From: Anaerolineales bacterium
Lineage (GTDB): Bacteria > Chloroflexota > Anaerolineae > 4572-78 > J111
NCBI GenBank assembly: GCA_015075185.1
Contig: JABTUW010000004.1
Location: 744,001-808,000 of the forward strand
Direction: 5' to 3'
Length of the DNA stretch: 64,000 nucleotides
Positions 15,220 through 23,580 of the stretch are shown in pieces. The notes under the pieces are model-generated. The model searched no databases and had not been told where the DNA came from. It saw nothing but the letters and a program-made list of their open reading frames with translations. Numbering within the stretch: the first letter of the stretch is position 1; each line of letters starts with the position of its first letter. Position numbers and translations under genes: made by a program.

Positions 15220-15610
15220 TCACTTGCTCGCGAATGAAAGCAACGATGTCCTCGGTCGAGGTGCCGGGGCCGAAGACGCCTTTCACCCCGGCCTGGCGCA
15301 GCGGCTCGACGTCCTCTTCGGGAATGATCCCGCCGACGACAATCAGTACATCGTCCAGGCCACTTTCCTTAAGCTTATCCACCACTTTGGGCACCAGCGT
15401 CAAGTGCGCCCCCGACAATACCGATAGGCCCACCACATCCACATCTTCTTGCAGGGCCGCTTCGGCAATCATCTCCGGGGTTTGGCGCAAGCCGGTATAG
15501 ATGACCTCCATCCCGGCATCGCGCAACGCCCGTGCGACCACCTTGGCCCCCCGGTCGTGTCCATCCAAACCGGGCTTGGCCACCAGAACTCGTATTTTGC
15601 GCTCAGACAT
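15206..15610 (-). CDS. Acyl-CoA mutase B12-binding (small) subunit
   Basis: Cobalamin-binding domain of a split methylmalonyl-CoA-type mutase, 134 residues. The B12 motif GLDGHDRG (DxHDxG, His18 as lower ligand) is followed by the SVLSGAHLTL and GGIIPEEDVEPL elements that hold the nucleotide tail. It carries only this domain; catalysis needs a separate large subunit, most likely 37444-39117. Overlap with meaB supports a shared function. Another B12 enzyme cannot be excluded but the length and sequence are typical of this subunit. Confidence 0.94.
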   Translation of the reverse strand: MSERKIRVLVAKPGLDGHDRGAKVVARALRDAGMEVIYTGLRQTPEMIAEAALQEDVDVVGLSVLSGAHLTLVPKVVDKLKESGLDDVLIVVGGIIPEEDVEPLRQAGVKGVFGPGTSTEDIVAFIREQVNVAN

Positions 15611-15637
15611 AGTTTTTTCCTCAACTCACGATCTGTA

Positions 15638-15689
15638 GGACAAACTGTTAGTTTGTCCGAATACGGACGGACAAGCTGTTAGCTTGTCC
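15638..15689. repeat. REP hairpin pair at 3' side of RAYT gene
   Basis: Two perfect 9-bp hairpins: GGACAAACT/AGTTTGTCC with GTT loop (15638-15658) and GGACAAGCT/AGCTTGTCC with GTT loop (15669-15689), separated by about 10 bases. The second abuts the transposase stop codon, which its CTA edge supplies. The pair has the layout of a bacterial interspersed mosaic (BIME) unit. Confidence 0.85.
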
Positions 15690-16332
15690 TACAACGGGTA
15701 TTTGCTATAAGTCCATGGCCAATCTTGCCATTTTTGAACAAATCCGGCTTTGACCGGATTATTCAATACGTACCTAATGATACGCTGAAATTCTGCTTCA
15801 TCACGGACAACATGGTCATAATTTTCATGCTGCCAAAAATCACCCCTGCGACCCAATAGCGAGTTAGCTTTAGACGCTGTGCGACCTTTTAGAGACTGCA
15901 TAATTGCGGATAAAGCGTGATAAGAGTCATCTTCTTTGCGTAACGGGGTGTAAACCACGTGGACGTGATTAGCCATGACACAAAAGGCATCTAAAGTATA
16001 GACCCAGCCATCTCGATAGTGCAAGCTCTCAACGAACAATTCTGCAATTGCTGGTTCACGGAGCCAGGTTGGGCCGCTTTGGGAGTATCAAGAAGAGTGT
16101 CCCACTTTCCAAACAAGCGACGTTGTTCCAGATAAGCCTGCTGTGCTCGTTCTTGTGGATCAGAGATACGGGTTAAAGCTGCTTCAGTTCGTTCCGCCTC
16201 GGCTCTAAGTTGCTTTTGGACCTCCACCGGAATGGAATCTGCCAAGCGAGAGGTGATAAAGAGAGTGGCTCCCGGCGGTTGAAAATGAGGCAAATGACGC
16301 CGATATGAGATTTTGTACTCTAATGTGCTCAT
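15689..16332 (-). mobile_element. REP-associated tyrosine transposase (RAYT), frameshifted
   Basis: IS200-like Y1 transposase of the RAYT type, about 214 residues if restored. The N-terminal part (from ATG 16332, RRHLPHFQPPGATLFITSRL) and the C-terminal part (HUH motif VMANHVHVVY, catalytic Tyr in IIRYVLNNPVKAGFV) lie in different frames. One base appears to be missing near 16065-16072, at a CC run where CCC would restore QPWLREPAIAELF. It may be a decayed gene or a sequence error. It is bracketed by REP hairpins (15638-15689 and 16343-16363) matching those scattered elsewhere. RAYTs cut and mobilise REP sequences in single-stranded DNA. Confidence 0.85.
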
Positions 16333-16342
16333 ATGCGGAAAC

Positions 16343-16363
16343 GGACAAACTAACAGTTTGTCC
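16343..16363. repeat. REP hairpin at 5' side of RAYT gene
   Basis: GGACAAACT/AGTTTGTCC with an AAC loop, the reverse complement of the hairpin at 15638-15658. It lies between the LLM stop and the transposase start, completing the flanking REP set. Confidence 0.85.
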
Positions 16364-16369
16364 TACTAC

Positions 16370-17251
16370 CTAACTACGCGGTTCCAATCCACACAGCCCG
16401 GCCACACGCTCCATTTCAGCGCGGAAGTTGCTCAAGTCCGGCCCATCGAGCGGGGGATCAATCACCAGATGCTGAATCCCCAGATCCTCGTGCCGCGCCT
16501 GCGTTTCGGCGTTAATCGGGTAAACCCGGCCGGGCCGGGCGATGACCAACACGGAGGCCGGGTCCCGGCCGGCTTCCTGGCAAAACCGGCGCAGTTTGCC
16601 CATCCCTTCGGCCAACTGCTCCAGGGAAATTTGGGTGGGATGCCAGCCGTCGCCCACTCTGGCCACCCGCTTGAGCGCAGCGTCGCTGTGGCCGCCCCAC
16701 ACAATCGGGATGGCATGCTGCACCGGACGAGGGGACATCTGGCAACTCGCCGCCTGGTAAAAGTCGCCTTGAAAATCAACTGTTTGACCACTCCAAAAGG
16801 CCCGCATCAAAGCAATCATTTCGGCGGTGCGCGGGCCGCGCCGCTCAAAGGGGACGCCGATCAGGTGGAACTCTTCCTCCATCCAGCCGGCCCCAACGCC
16901 CAAAATGACCCGCCCCCGGCTCAGAAAGTCGAGCGAGGAGAGCTGTTTCGCCAGCAGGATGGGGTGGCGCAGCGGCACAATCATCACCGACGTGCCCAGT
17001 TTGACCGATGGGGCAGCCGCAGCCGCCCAGGCCAGCGCCAGCAGCGGGTCCAGCCATGGAGTATCCGCCGGGTAGGGCCAGCGCCCCTGGGGGTCGTAGG
17101 GGTAGAAGGAAGCGACCTTTTCCGGCAGCACCACGTGGTCGCTGACCCACACGGAGTGATAGCCCAGTTCCTCGGCCCAGCGGGCTGCCGTAACAATATT
17201 TTCCGGGCTAACTTTGGCTCCCGCGCCAGGGAGACGTATGCCGATTTCCAT
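16370..17251 (-). CDS. LLM-class flavin/F420-dependent oxidoreductase
   Basis: Luciferase-like TIM-barrel oxidoreductase, 293 residues. Family marks: MEIGIRLPGAGAKVSPENIV, VWVSDHVVLPE, LGTSVMIVPLRHPILLAKQL, RVILGVGAGWMEEEF and IVWGGHSDAALKRVARVGDGW. Such enzymes use F420 or reduced FMN; cofactor is not decidable here. It is closely similar to 18115-19008, and the AhpD-like selenoprotein lies between them, so the three may have arisen by duplication around a common function. Confidence 0.9.
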   Translation of the reverse strand: MEIGIRLPGAGAKVSPENIVTAARWAEELGYHSVWVSDHVVLPEKVASFYPYDPQGRWPYPADTPWLDPLLALAWAAAAAPSVKLGTSVMIVPLRHPILLAKQLSSLDFLSRGRVILGVGAGWMEEEFHLIGVPFERRGPRTAEMIALMRAFWSGQTVDFQGDFYQAASCQMSPRPVQHAIPIVWGGHSDAALKRVARVGDGWHPTQISLEQLAEGMGKLRRFCQEAGRDPASVLVIARPGRVYPINAETQARHEDLGIQHLVIDPPLDGPDLSNFRAEMERVAGLCGLEPRS

Positions 17252-17319
17252 GAGTTACCTTTCTTGTGATATTGCAAAAAGGTGGAGTTCTTTCGCTTGG
17301 GGAACAAATCTCCAACCCA

Positions 17320-17426
17320 GCACCCTTCGATACGCGCTCACTTCGTTTCGCGCTACTCAGGATGCTGGCTAATTATATAGCATCCTGAGTAGGCCGTAGC
17401 GCAGCGAAGGCCGTATCGAAGGGTGC
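17320..17426. repeat. Long palindromic repeat, family C
   Basis: Outer arms GCACCCTTCGATACGC and GTATCGAAGGGTGC, inner arms AGCATCCTGAGTAG and CTACTCAGGATGCT, about 107 bases. It is the most complete family C copy and lies between the AhpD-like gene stop and the LLM start (17252-17498 gap). Confidence 0.75.
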
Positions 17427-17498
17427 TATTTACCCTAAAAGAAAATATTATCTTTAAGGAAGGTGGGAAAAGGCGATCTTCCCAGCCTTCCATTCTTC

Positions 17499-17915
17499 CT
17501 ACCCTTCCGCCGGATCCGTATCCAGCAACACATTCACCATCTGCATCCCGTTGTAATGGCCGATCACGTAACACAATTCCGTCAACTCCCGCTCGGAGAA
17601 GTGCTGCTTCAATTCCGCCCAGGAGTCAGGATGAATGCTGTGCGGGTCTTTTTTAGCCATATGAGCCAGGCCAACCGCCAGAATGGTGCGTTCGTCGGTG
17701 AGGCGCTCCGCCGGAGGGCCAAACGACATTCAGTAATGGCAGCCGTTCTCATAAGCCAGATGGCGGCGAACTTCCTCCCGCAGCTCAGCCGGCAGCGACA
17801 ACTGCCGGGTGATGGCTTTATCAATCTGTTGAAACGCTGCCAACAGTTCCGGGTTGTGGCCGACCAGCCGCCGGAAGGGGGTGCTGCCCAGCGTGGTATA
17901 AGAGACACGAGCCAT
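17499..17915 (-). CDS. AhpD/carboxymuconolactone-decarboxylase-like protein with in-frame UGA (probable selenoprotein)
   Basis: Read through a TGA at 17730-17732, one continuous frame gives a 138-residue AhpD-like alkylhydroperoxidase. Helix region MARVSYTTLGSTPFRRLVGH, then the redox motif GC59-H-Y-U62 MSFG, then RLTDERTILAVGLAHMAKKD and LTELCYVIGHYNGMQMVNVLL. The UGA replaces the second Cys of the CxxC pair of this family. The two halves abut with no frame change, and the downstream half would otherwise start at the ATG directly after TGA. A hairpin with a GGC loop begins 10 bases after the UGA. Likely role: reduction of peroxides or thiol relay, cytoplasmic. Alternative: nonsense mutation of a Cys codon. 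Confidence 0.75.
17702..17720 (-). promoter_or_regulatory. Candidate bacterial SECIS hairpin (AhpD-like gene)
   Basis: After the UGA the message folds as GGC-c-CUCC [GGC] GGAG-c-GCC: 7 base pairs with one C-C mismatch and a three-base loop starting with G. The loop starts 18 bases after the UGA, within the bacterial SECIS distance. The stem is GC-rich and could be chance in this genome, so support is moderate. Confidence 0.45.
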
Positions 17916-18114
17916 AGCTTAATCTCCTTGCCCCGACTAATTGAACGCAGATGACACTATATAACCTTCACCCTAAGACTCGGGGGAATGGGACGCGGAT
18001 TCGGCTGATTTTTCGGATAAAAATGACTTAAATCCGTTCGATCCGTTTAATCCGCGTCCCATAGTGGGCTTCAAGTACTCAAAACCTTGTCTATTGTGGT
18101 TATCGCGGACCATT

Positions 18115-19008
18115 TTAGTTCCGGCGAGTCAGGCCGCAGACCTCTGCCGCCCGCTCCATTCTTTCCCGCAGCAGGGAAAGATCAGGGTCTTCCTGCTTGA
18201 TGGGCGTATCCACGACCAGGTGGTCAATCCCCAGTTCCAGGTGTTTGGCGTGGGCTTCGGGCGTAATATCGTACTTGTCGCCCGGCCGGGCAATGACCAG
18301 GGTTGAGTCCGGGTCGCGGCCGTATTCCTCGCAGTACTGCCGCAATTTTTTGACCCCCGCCTCCAACTGGTCCAGGGTAATCTGGGTGGGGTGCCAGCCA
18401 TCGCCGACCCTGGCTGCCCGCCTGATCGCGGCCTCGCTGTGCCCGCCCCAAACAACCGGAATCGTCCCGAACACCGGCGTTGGATACATCTGGCCGCCCG
18501 ACACCTCGTAAAATTCGCCTTTGAAATCAACCATTTCACCGCTCCACAGGGCGCGCATCAACTGGACCATCTCGACCACCCGCCGGCCCCGGTTGTCAAA
18601 ATCCTCGCCGATGAAATCGAACTCTTCCTTCATCCAGCCCGCGCCCGCCCCCAGGATAACCCGGCCCCCGGTCAGGAAGTCCAGACTGGCTAACTGCTTG
18701 GCCAGCAGGATCGGGTTCCGCAGGGGGACGACCAGCACCGAGGTTCCTAGCTTGAGCGTCGGCGCAGCGGCTCCGACCCAGGCCAGGGTCAGCAGCGGGT
18801 CAGTCCAGGGAGTATCCGGGGGATAATCCCAGCGGCCATGCGTCCGGTATGGATACCAGGATTTGATTTCTTCCGCTTCCTTCAGCACCACGTGGTCGGT
18901 CAGCCAGAGGGCATGATAACCCAGTTCCTCCGCCCACCTGGCCGTCTTGAGTAAATTCTCCGGGCTGGCCTTGGCCCCGGCATTGTGAATAATCACCCCA
19001 ACTTCCAT
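18115..19008 (-). CDS. LLM-class flavin/F420-dependent oxidoreductase
   Basis: Paralogue of 16370-17251 over its whole 297 residues: MEVGVIIHNAGAKASPENLL, LWLTDHVVLKEAEE, LGTSVLVVPLRNPILLAKQL, RVILGAGAGWMKEEF, VVWGGHSEAAIRRAARVGDG. TIM-barrel enzyme of the luciferase-like family. It stands 199 bases upstream of the AhpD-like gene and 24 bases downstream of the M24 peptidase gene, so probably co-transcribed with the latter. Substrate unknown. Confidence 0.9.
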   Translation of the reverse strand: MEVGVIIHNAGAKASPENLLKTARWAEELGYHALWLTDHVVLKEAEEIKSWYPYRTHGRWDYPPDTPWTDPLLTLAWVGAAAPTLKLGTSVLVVPLRNPILLAKQLASLDFLTGGRVILGAGAGWMKEEFDFIGEDFDNRGRRVVEMVQLMRALWSGEMVDFKGEFYEVSGGQMYPTPVFGTIPVVWGGHSEAAIRRAARVGDGWHPTQITLDQLEAGVKKLRQYCEEYGRDPDSTLVIARPGDKYDITPEAHAKHLELGIDHLVVDTPIKQEDPDLSLLRERMERAAEVCGLTRRN

Positions 19009-19032
19009 AAGAATTAACCTCCCTTATTCGCA

Positions 19033-20184
19033 TCAAATGACAAGAATTTCGCGGGTTGTCTGGTTCAGGCTGTAAGCGCCCTCCGCAGCGACGACGACGA
19101 CGTCTTCCACCCGGGTAAAGCAGCGCTCTTCGACCCAGATGCTCGGCTCGACGGTAAAGCACATGTTGGCCTGGAGGACACTTTTGTCACCCTTGGCCAG
19201 GAAGGGCGGCTCATGCACGTCAATGCCAATGCCGTGGCCGAGACGGTGGAAGAAGTTGGGGCCATAGCCGGCCTCTTCAATCACCCGGCGGGCGGCGGCA
19301 TTAGCCCCCTCGGCGGTAATCTGGCCGGCTTTCATCGCCGCCATTCCGTTGGCCTGGGCAGCCATCACCAGCTCGTGGATGCGGCGCAGTTCGGTGTTAG
19401 GGTCGCCGCAGTGGACGGTGCGGCCAAAATCATTGACATAGCCGTCCAGCACCACCCCAAAATCAAAGGCAATGACCCGCCCCGGCTGGGCCTCGACTCC
19501 CCCGGCACGGCCTACTCCTTCCAGCATGTCGCTGACGCCAGGGCCTTTGATCATAATGCCGGTAACAAAGGAGGAACCTTCGGTACCATGCTTGAGCATT
19601 TGATGCTCCACCTCGATCATAATGTCGCTTTCGGTCATGCCCATCTTTAGATTTTTGAACACGTCGGCAAAGATAGCATCGGTCACCAGGGCCGCTTTAC
19701 GCATCAATTCAATTTCTTCGGCATCCTTGATCGCCCGCATAGGGGAGACGACATCCCAGGTTCCCTCAAATTTGGTCCCTGGCGCAATTTTCTGGATCTC
19801 GTAAATGGTCGAGGCCATGCCCTCGCGCGGAATGCCGATGGTTTTGCCAGTTAAATTGTACTTGGCCAGGAGCTTCTTGGCCAGGCCCGCCACATCGTCA
19901 CCGTCGTCAATCTTGATAACCTCCGTGATCCAAGACTTGTCTTTGGCCTGGTCCACGATAAAGTGATGGGCCAGGTAGGGTGCGACAAACACACACTCGG
20001 TCGGGGTCAAAATGGCCCCGTAAAGCCACTCCCCGTGCATGTGGCTTTTGGTCGCGTTGGGCCGCTGCCGACGCACCCCGGTCAAGTATTCCATATCGCC
20101 CGATGGGGCCAGAAACGTCGCTGCCCAGCCTCTGGCGTCCATCTCCTCCCGGACTTTTTGTAACCTACGTTCAAATCTGCTCAT
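19033..20184 (-). CDS. M24-family Xaa-Pro aminopeptidase-like protein
   Basis: Creatinase/prolidase family metallopeptidase, 383 residues: N-terminal creatinase-like domain (1-150), then the pita-bread catalytic domain. Metal ligands are visible: FDFGVVLDGYVNDFGRTVHC (two Asp), HRLGHGIGIDVHEPP (His), MCFTVEPSIW (Glu) and RVEDVVVV (Glu). It would remove N-terminal residues before Pro, or hydrolyse dipeptides or creatine-like amides. First gene of the cluster with two LLM enzymes. A TTGGTATAAC sequence lies about 40 bases upstream. Confidence 0.93.
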   Translation of the reverse strand: MSRFERRLQKVREEMDARGWAATFLAPSGDMEYLTGVRRQRPNATKSHMHGEWLYGAILTPTECVFVAPYLAHHFIVDQAKDKSWITEVIKIDDGDDVAGLAKKLLAKYNLTGKTIGIPREGMASTIYEIQKIAPGTKFEGTWDVVSPMRAIKDAEEIELMRKAALVTDAIFADVFKNLKMGMTESDIMIEVEHQMLKHGTEGSSFVTGIMIKGPGVSDMLEGVGRAGGVEAQPGRVIAFDFGVVLDGYVNDFGRTVHCGDPNTELRRIHELVMAAQANGMAAMKAGQITAEGANAAARRVIEEAGYGPNFFHRLGHGIGIDVHEPPFLAKGDKSVLQANMCFTVEPSIWVEERCFTRVEDVVVVAAEGAYSLNQTTREILVI

Positions 20185-20258
20185 AGCTTAAAGCCTCCTC
20201 AAAAAAATGATTAAAAAGGGTAATTGGTATAACATGTAGCACAGGCAATGAGACAAAA

Positions 20259-21483
20259 TCAATTCTCTTGACTTACTCCTGCGGTTTCCACCCGACGCCC
20301 CATGAGGATGCGGGCCATTACGATCACACCTAACACGGCTAAACCACCCACCACATAAAAAACAGTGATAATTCCCAGCCGGTCGGCAACGATACCCAAA
20401 AAGAAGGGCGCAACGCTATCCCCCACACTGGCCGCAGCCATATACATTCCCAGCGCCGCCCCCCGGCTGGAAGGGTCGGCGTGTTCGGCGACGGTGGTTT
20501 GCCCGGAAGTGAGATATAGGCCGTAGGCCACTCCTTCGACCATCAGCAGTAGCATCAAAACAGTGGCGCTGCCTGATTGGGGCAGGGCAAAGGCCACGAT
20601 GGCTGAGCCAATTAAGGCCGCTAACATCACCAGATAGCCGGGAAAAATCGTTCCTAAAGCCCCGGCAGGCAGTCGAGCAAAGGTTGAAGCCAGCGCGCGG
20701 GTGGCAAACAACGACCCGATGAGAGCCTGGCCGATACCCAGACCATTGGCATAAATCGGAACAAAAGTCACAATCAAGCCGTTAAAAACCAGATTCGATA
20801 GAATGGTCCCCACACATGCCGCCAGAATGACCGGATTCGCCAGCATGATCCCCAGTTGCTGCTCCCAAGAGGGCATACCAGGCCCCACCAGGCGGGTGGG
20901 GCGGGGTTGGTCAGGCACGCCTCGCCAGGCCAGGCCAAAAGCCGCAATAGCCCCCACCAGGGCGATCACGTAGGCGCTGGGATAGCCGGAACTGGCTGCC
21001 ACTCGCCCTCCCAGCAGCGAGCCGAGGGCAAAGCCCAGGCCCATCGCCGTAGTAATCAGGCCAAATACCAGACTGCGTTCACGGGCCGAGGTGACATCGG
21101 CCAGATAAGCCAGGGCGATGGTCAGGGTGGCCGTAAAACCAACCCCAAACAGCACGTTAATCCCCAACAGCCCGTAGGGTACCCTGATCACGCTGTATAG
21201 GAGCGCCGCCAGCGCCATTAAATCCATTCCGGCCATCAGGATACTTTACGCCCCCGCCGGTCAGAAAAAGTCCCGATGACCAGGCTGGAACCGAAGCGGG
21301 CCAGGCCCATCGTGGTGGCTAAAATCCGACCAGGGTTAGCGACGCGCCTAAACTTTGGGCAAAGAGCGACAGGGTCGGCGAGATGATGCCGATAATCATG
21401 TCGGTCAGGAAGGCAAACAGGCAAATAGAAATCACATCTCGGCGGCGAAGAACAACCCAAATCCGGGTTTTGGCTTCGCTCAT
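20259..21483 (-). pseudogene. MFS transporter, interrupted by two frameshifts
   Basis: Major facilitator transporter. The start at ATG 21483 reads MSEAKTRIWVVLRRRDVISI through the first helix, then the frame is lost near 21330 (GGATTTTAGCC; one extra T restores GFLATTMGLAR). A second shift near 21243 (CGTAAAGT; one extra A restores RRGRKSILMAGMD) leads into the intact remaining 325 residues with about ten helices. Both breaks are single-base losses in homopolymers, so sequencing error is as likely as decay. The start is 1 base downstream of the SDR stop. Substrate unknown; the FSDRRGRK loop is the MFS signature. Confidence 0.8.
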
Positions 21484-21484
21484 A

Positions 21485-22255
21485 TTACGTGATCAGATCC
21501 CCACCATCCACCAGCAGGGCGGTTCCGGTGATATAAGCTGACTCATCCGAGGCCAAAAATAGAGCGGCATTGGCCACATCCATTGGCGTGCAGAGGCGGC
21601 CCAGCGGATTGAGCCTGGCGAACTTTTCTTTGCGCTGCTCAACCGCCCCTGAAGAAAGCTGCTGTAAAAATTGATGGCGATCCAGCGTCGGCTTTTCCAG
21701 CGCTCCCGGACAGATACAGTTGACCCGAATATTGTGGGATGCATAATCCAGCGCCATCTGCCGGGTCAACGAAACAACCCCGCCCTTGGAGGCGCAGTAG
21801 GCCGCCTCGCCCGGTGTGGCCGCCAAACCGGCCCGTGAAGCCATGTTGATGATGACACCAGAGCGTTGGGCCATCATCACCGGCAGAGCGTGACGCGACC
21901 CCAAAAAGACTCCGGTCAGGTTGATGGCAAGGGTCCGATCCCAGTCTTCCTCCGTCGTTTCGACAACAGTTGTCGCCTGGGGCAGGTCAATCCCGGCATT
22001 GTTAAACAGAATATCGAGCCGGTCCCACCGCTCGACCGCGGCCTGGACCATGCGCTGCGTGTCTGACCAACTGGACACATCAACTTTGATAAAAAAGGCC
22101 GACTTGCCAATCAGGGCGACGGTCTCCCGGCCCAACTTTTCATTGATGTCGGCGACAGCTACCCTGGCCCCTTCGCGGGCAAAGAGCAAGGCGCTTTCCC
22201 GCCCGATCCCGGAGCCGGCCCCGGTAACAAGCGCCACCCTGTCAGCCAGTCGCAT
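21485..22255 (-). CDS. SDR family oxidoreductase
   Basis: Short-chain dehydrogenase, 256 residues from ATG 22255. Its start overlaps the upstream gene's stop (TGATG), so it is translationally coupled to the PPOX gene. Motifs: VTGAGSGIG, VAVADI, NNAG, MASRAGLAATPGEAAYCASK (Ser and YxxxK), IRVNCICPGALEKP. Asp in VAVAD suggests NAD(H). Likely acts on a hydroxyacid or sugar-like alcohol within the PPOX/hydrolase/OCD cluster; substrate unknown. Confidence 0.92.
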   Translation of the reverse strand: MRLADRVALVTGAGSGIGRESALLFAREGARVAVADINEKLGRETVALIGKSAFFIKVDVSSWSDTQRMVQAAVERWDRLDILFNNAGIDLPQATTVVETTEEDWDRTLAINLTGVFLGSRHALPVMMAQRSGVIINMASRAGLAATPGEAAYCASKGGVVSLTRQMALDYASHNIRVNCICPGALEKPTLDRHQFLQQLSSGAVEQRKEKFARLNPLGRLCTPMDVANAALFLASDESAYITGTALLVDGGDLIT

Positions 22256-22683
22256 CAATTATAATCCTGACCGATGATTTTTTGGATCGTCACGACTGCC
22301 AGAACCGACGGTACATCACGAACCGACTCGGCGTAGCGCTGGGCCGCTGCTTCGGTATCGTGATAATGGCGAATGATCCGCCACCACACCTCGCGTTCCA
22401 GCGGCTCACCCCACGCGATCAGTTCCACCGTGCCATAAATCATAACCGCCCGCGCGTCAGGGTGACAGCCATCCACGCACAGGCTGATCTGCGGGTCGCG
22501 TCGCAGGTTGCGATACTTGGCTGTTCTTGTAGAGAGGCTGATAAAAATGCGGCCAGCATCGTAAAGATACCACACCGGGCTGAGCTGCGGCGGTCCTTCT
22601 GTCGTATTGGTCCCGGCAATGGCATGCCGGGGTAATGACAAAAACTGCTCCATTTCGGCAGGAGTCATGGCAAGTATCGGCAT
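22255..22683 (-). CDS. PPOX-class (pyridoxamine oxidase-fold) flavin/F420 protein
   Basis: Split-barrel flavin-binding protein, 142 residues, with TNTTEGPPQLSPVWYLYD, ISLSTRTAKYRNLRRDPQIS and ARAVMIYGTVELI, typical of PPOX/F420-dependent small reductases. Cofactor could be FMN or F420. Coupled by overlap to the SDR gene downstream and 3 bases after the hydrolase stop, so it is in one operon with 21485-23571. Confidence 0.88.
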   Translation of the reverse strand: MPILAMTPAEMEQFLSLPRHAIAGTNTTEGPPQLSPVWYLYDAGRIFISLSTRTAKYRNLRRDPQISLCVDGCHPDARAVMIYGTVELIAWGEPLEREVWWRIIRHYHDTEAAAQRYAESVRDVPSVLAVVTIQKIIGQDYN

Positions 22684-22686
22684 CTT

Positions 22687-23571
22687 TTACTCCGCTATTA
22701 ACGTACCCACAATTTCTTCGGCCCGGTTGATGACAGTACTCAGGTGAGCTTCACCAGGACAGAGATGCAGCACACCGTTTGGCAATCGTTCAGCAAGGTA
22801 GCGGGCCGTAGCCGGATAGACCAGGTTATCCAATTCACCCTGCCAAACGTAAAATTTCATCGTAATCTCTTCCAGTCGAAAGCCCCAGGGCCGGCCTTCG
22901 AGGGCAATGCTGGCGATTGCGCCGCCGGTCCCCTGGCGCACACATTCGCTAACGCCCCGGGCAAGCGCGGCAGACAGTTCGGGATGATCACGAAAGACAA
23001 GCTTATCCACTTCCGGCGAGTTTTTATCCAGTTCGGCCATAGCTTTAGCCGGGTCGCGTTTTAGCTTGTTAGTTTCTCGGCGCAACAGCGGCCGGGCCAG
23101 CCAGGGCGCTTTTTGGGCCAGCCGCACCAACTGAAGTTCTTGTTTGAAGAGATACTGGCCCGGATTGGGCAAGTCAAGCGGCCCGATTCCGCTGACACTC
23201 CCGGCCGCCCGCAAGCGGGCGGCCATGAAGCGGGCGCAGGCGAAGGCATAGGGCGCACCCGAAGAGACGCCGGCGACTGCGAAACGGTCGAGGCTTAACC
23301 TGTCGGCCAGGACCTCCACATCCTCCGGCCAGTGGCGGATGGCGAAACCTTTTTTGAAGTCCGACAGGCCCAACCCCGGCCGGTCCGGGCTGATAATTCG
23401 CGCCCCCAGTTTCAGCCCGGCTGCGTGAAAGTTCACCCCTTCCAGGCGCGATGAAGGCCAGCCGTGGAAGTAGAAAATAGGTTTGCCCAGCGGATCGCCA
23501 TATTCGGCGTAGCCCAGGGTCCGCCCATCCGGCAGCTTGACGACATTGTCCGTTTTTGGCGTCAATTCCAT
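22687..23571 (-). CDS. Alpha/beta hydrolase
   Basis: Alpha/beta-hydrolase fold enzyme, 294 residues. Oxyanion region FYFHGWPSSR near 35-43, nucleophile elbow AGVSSGAP (GxSxG), acid WQGELDNLVYP, and catalytic His in CPGEAHLS. No signal peptide. It is part of the tight operon with the PPOX protein and SDR, 9 bases after the ornithine-cyclodeaminase-like gene. An esterase, lactonase or C-C hydrolase role is possible. Confidence 0.9.
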   Translation of the reverse strand: MELTPKTDNVVKLPDGRTLGYAEYGDPLGKPIFYFHGWPSSRLEGVNFHAAGLKLGARIISPDRPGLGLSDFKKGFAIRHWPEDVEVLADRLSLDRFAVAGVSSGAPYAFACARFMAARLRAAGSVSGIGPLDLPNPGQYLFKQELQLVRLAQKAPWLARPLLRRETNKLKRDPAKAMAELDKNSPEVDKLVFRDHPELSAALARGVSECVRQGTGGAIASIALEGRPWGFRLEEITMKFYVWQGELDNLVYPATARYLAERLPNGVLHLCPGEAHLSTVINRAEEIVGTLIAE

Positions 23572-23580
23572 ACTTGAGAA

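Noticed and set aside
15991..16039. Programmed frameshift in the RAYT gene
   Set aside because: The break is a simple missing base in a C run with no slippery heptamer or pseudoknot; decay or sequencing error is simpler.
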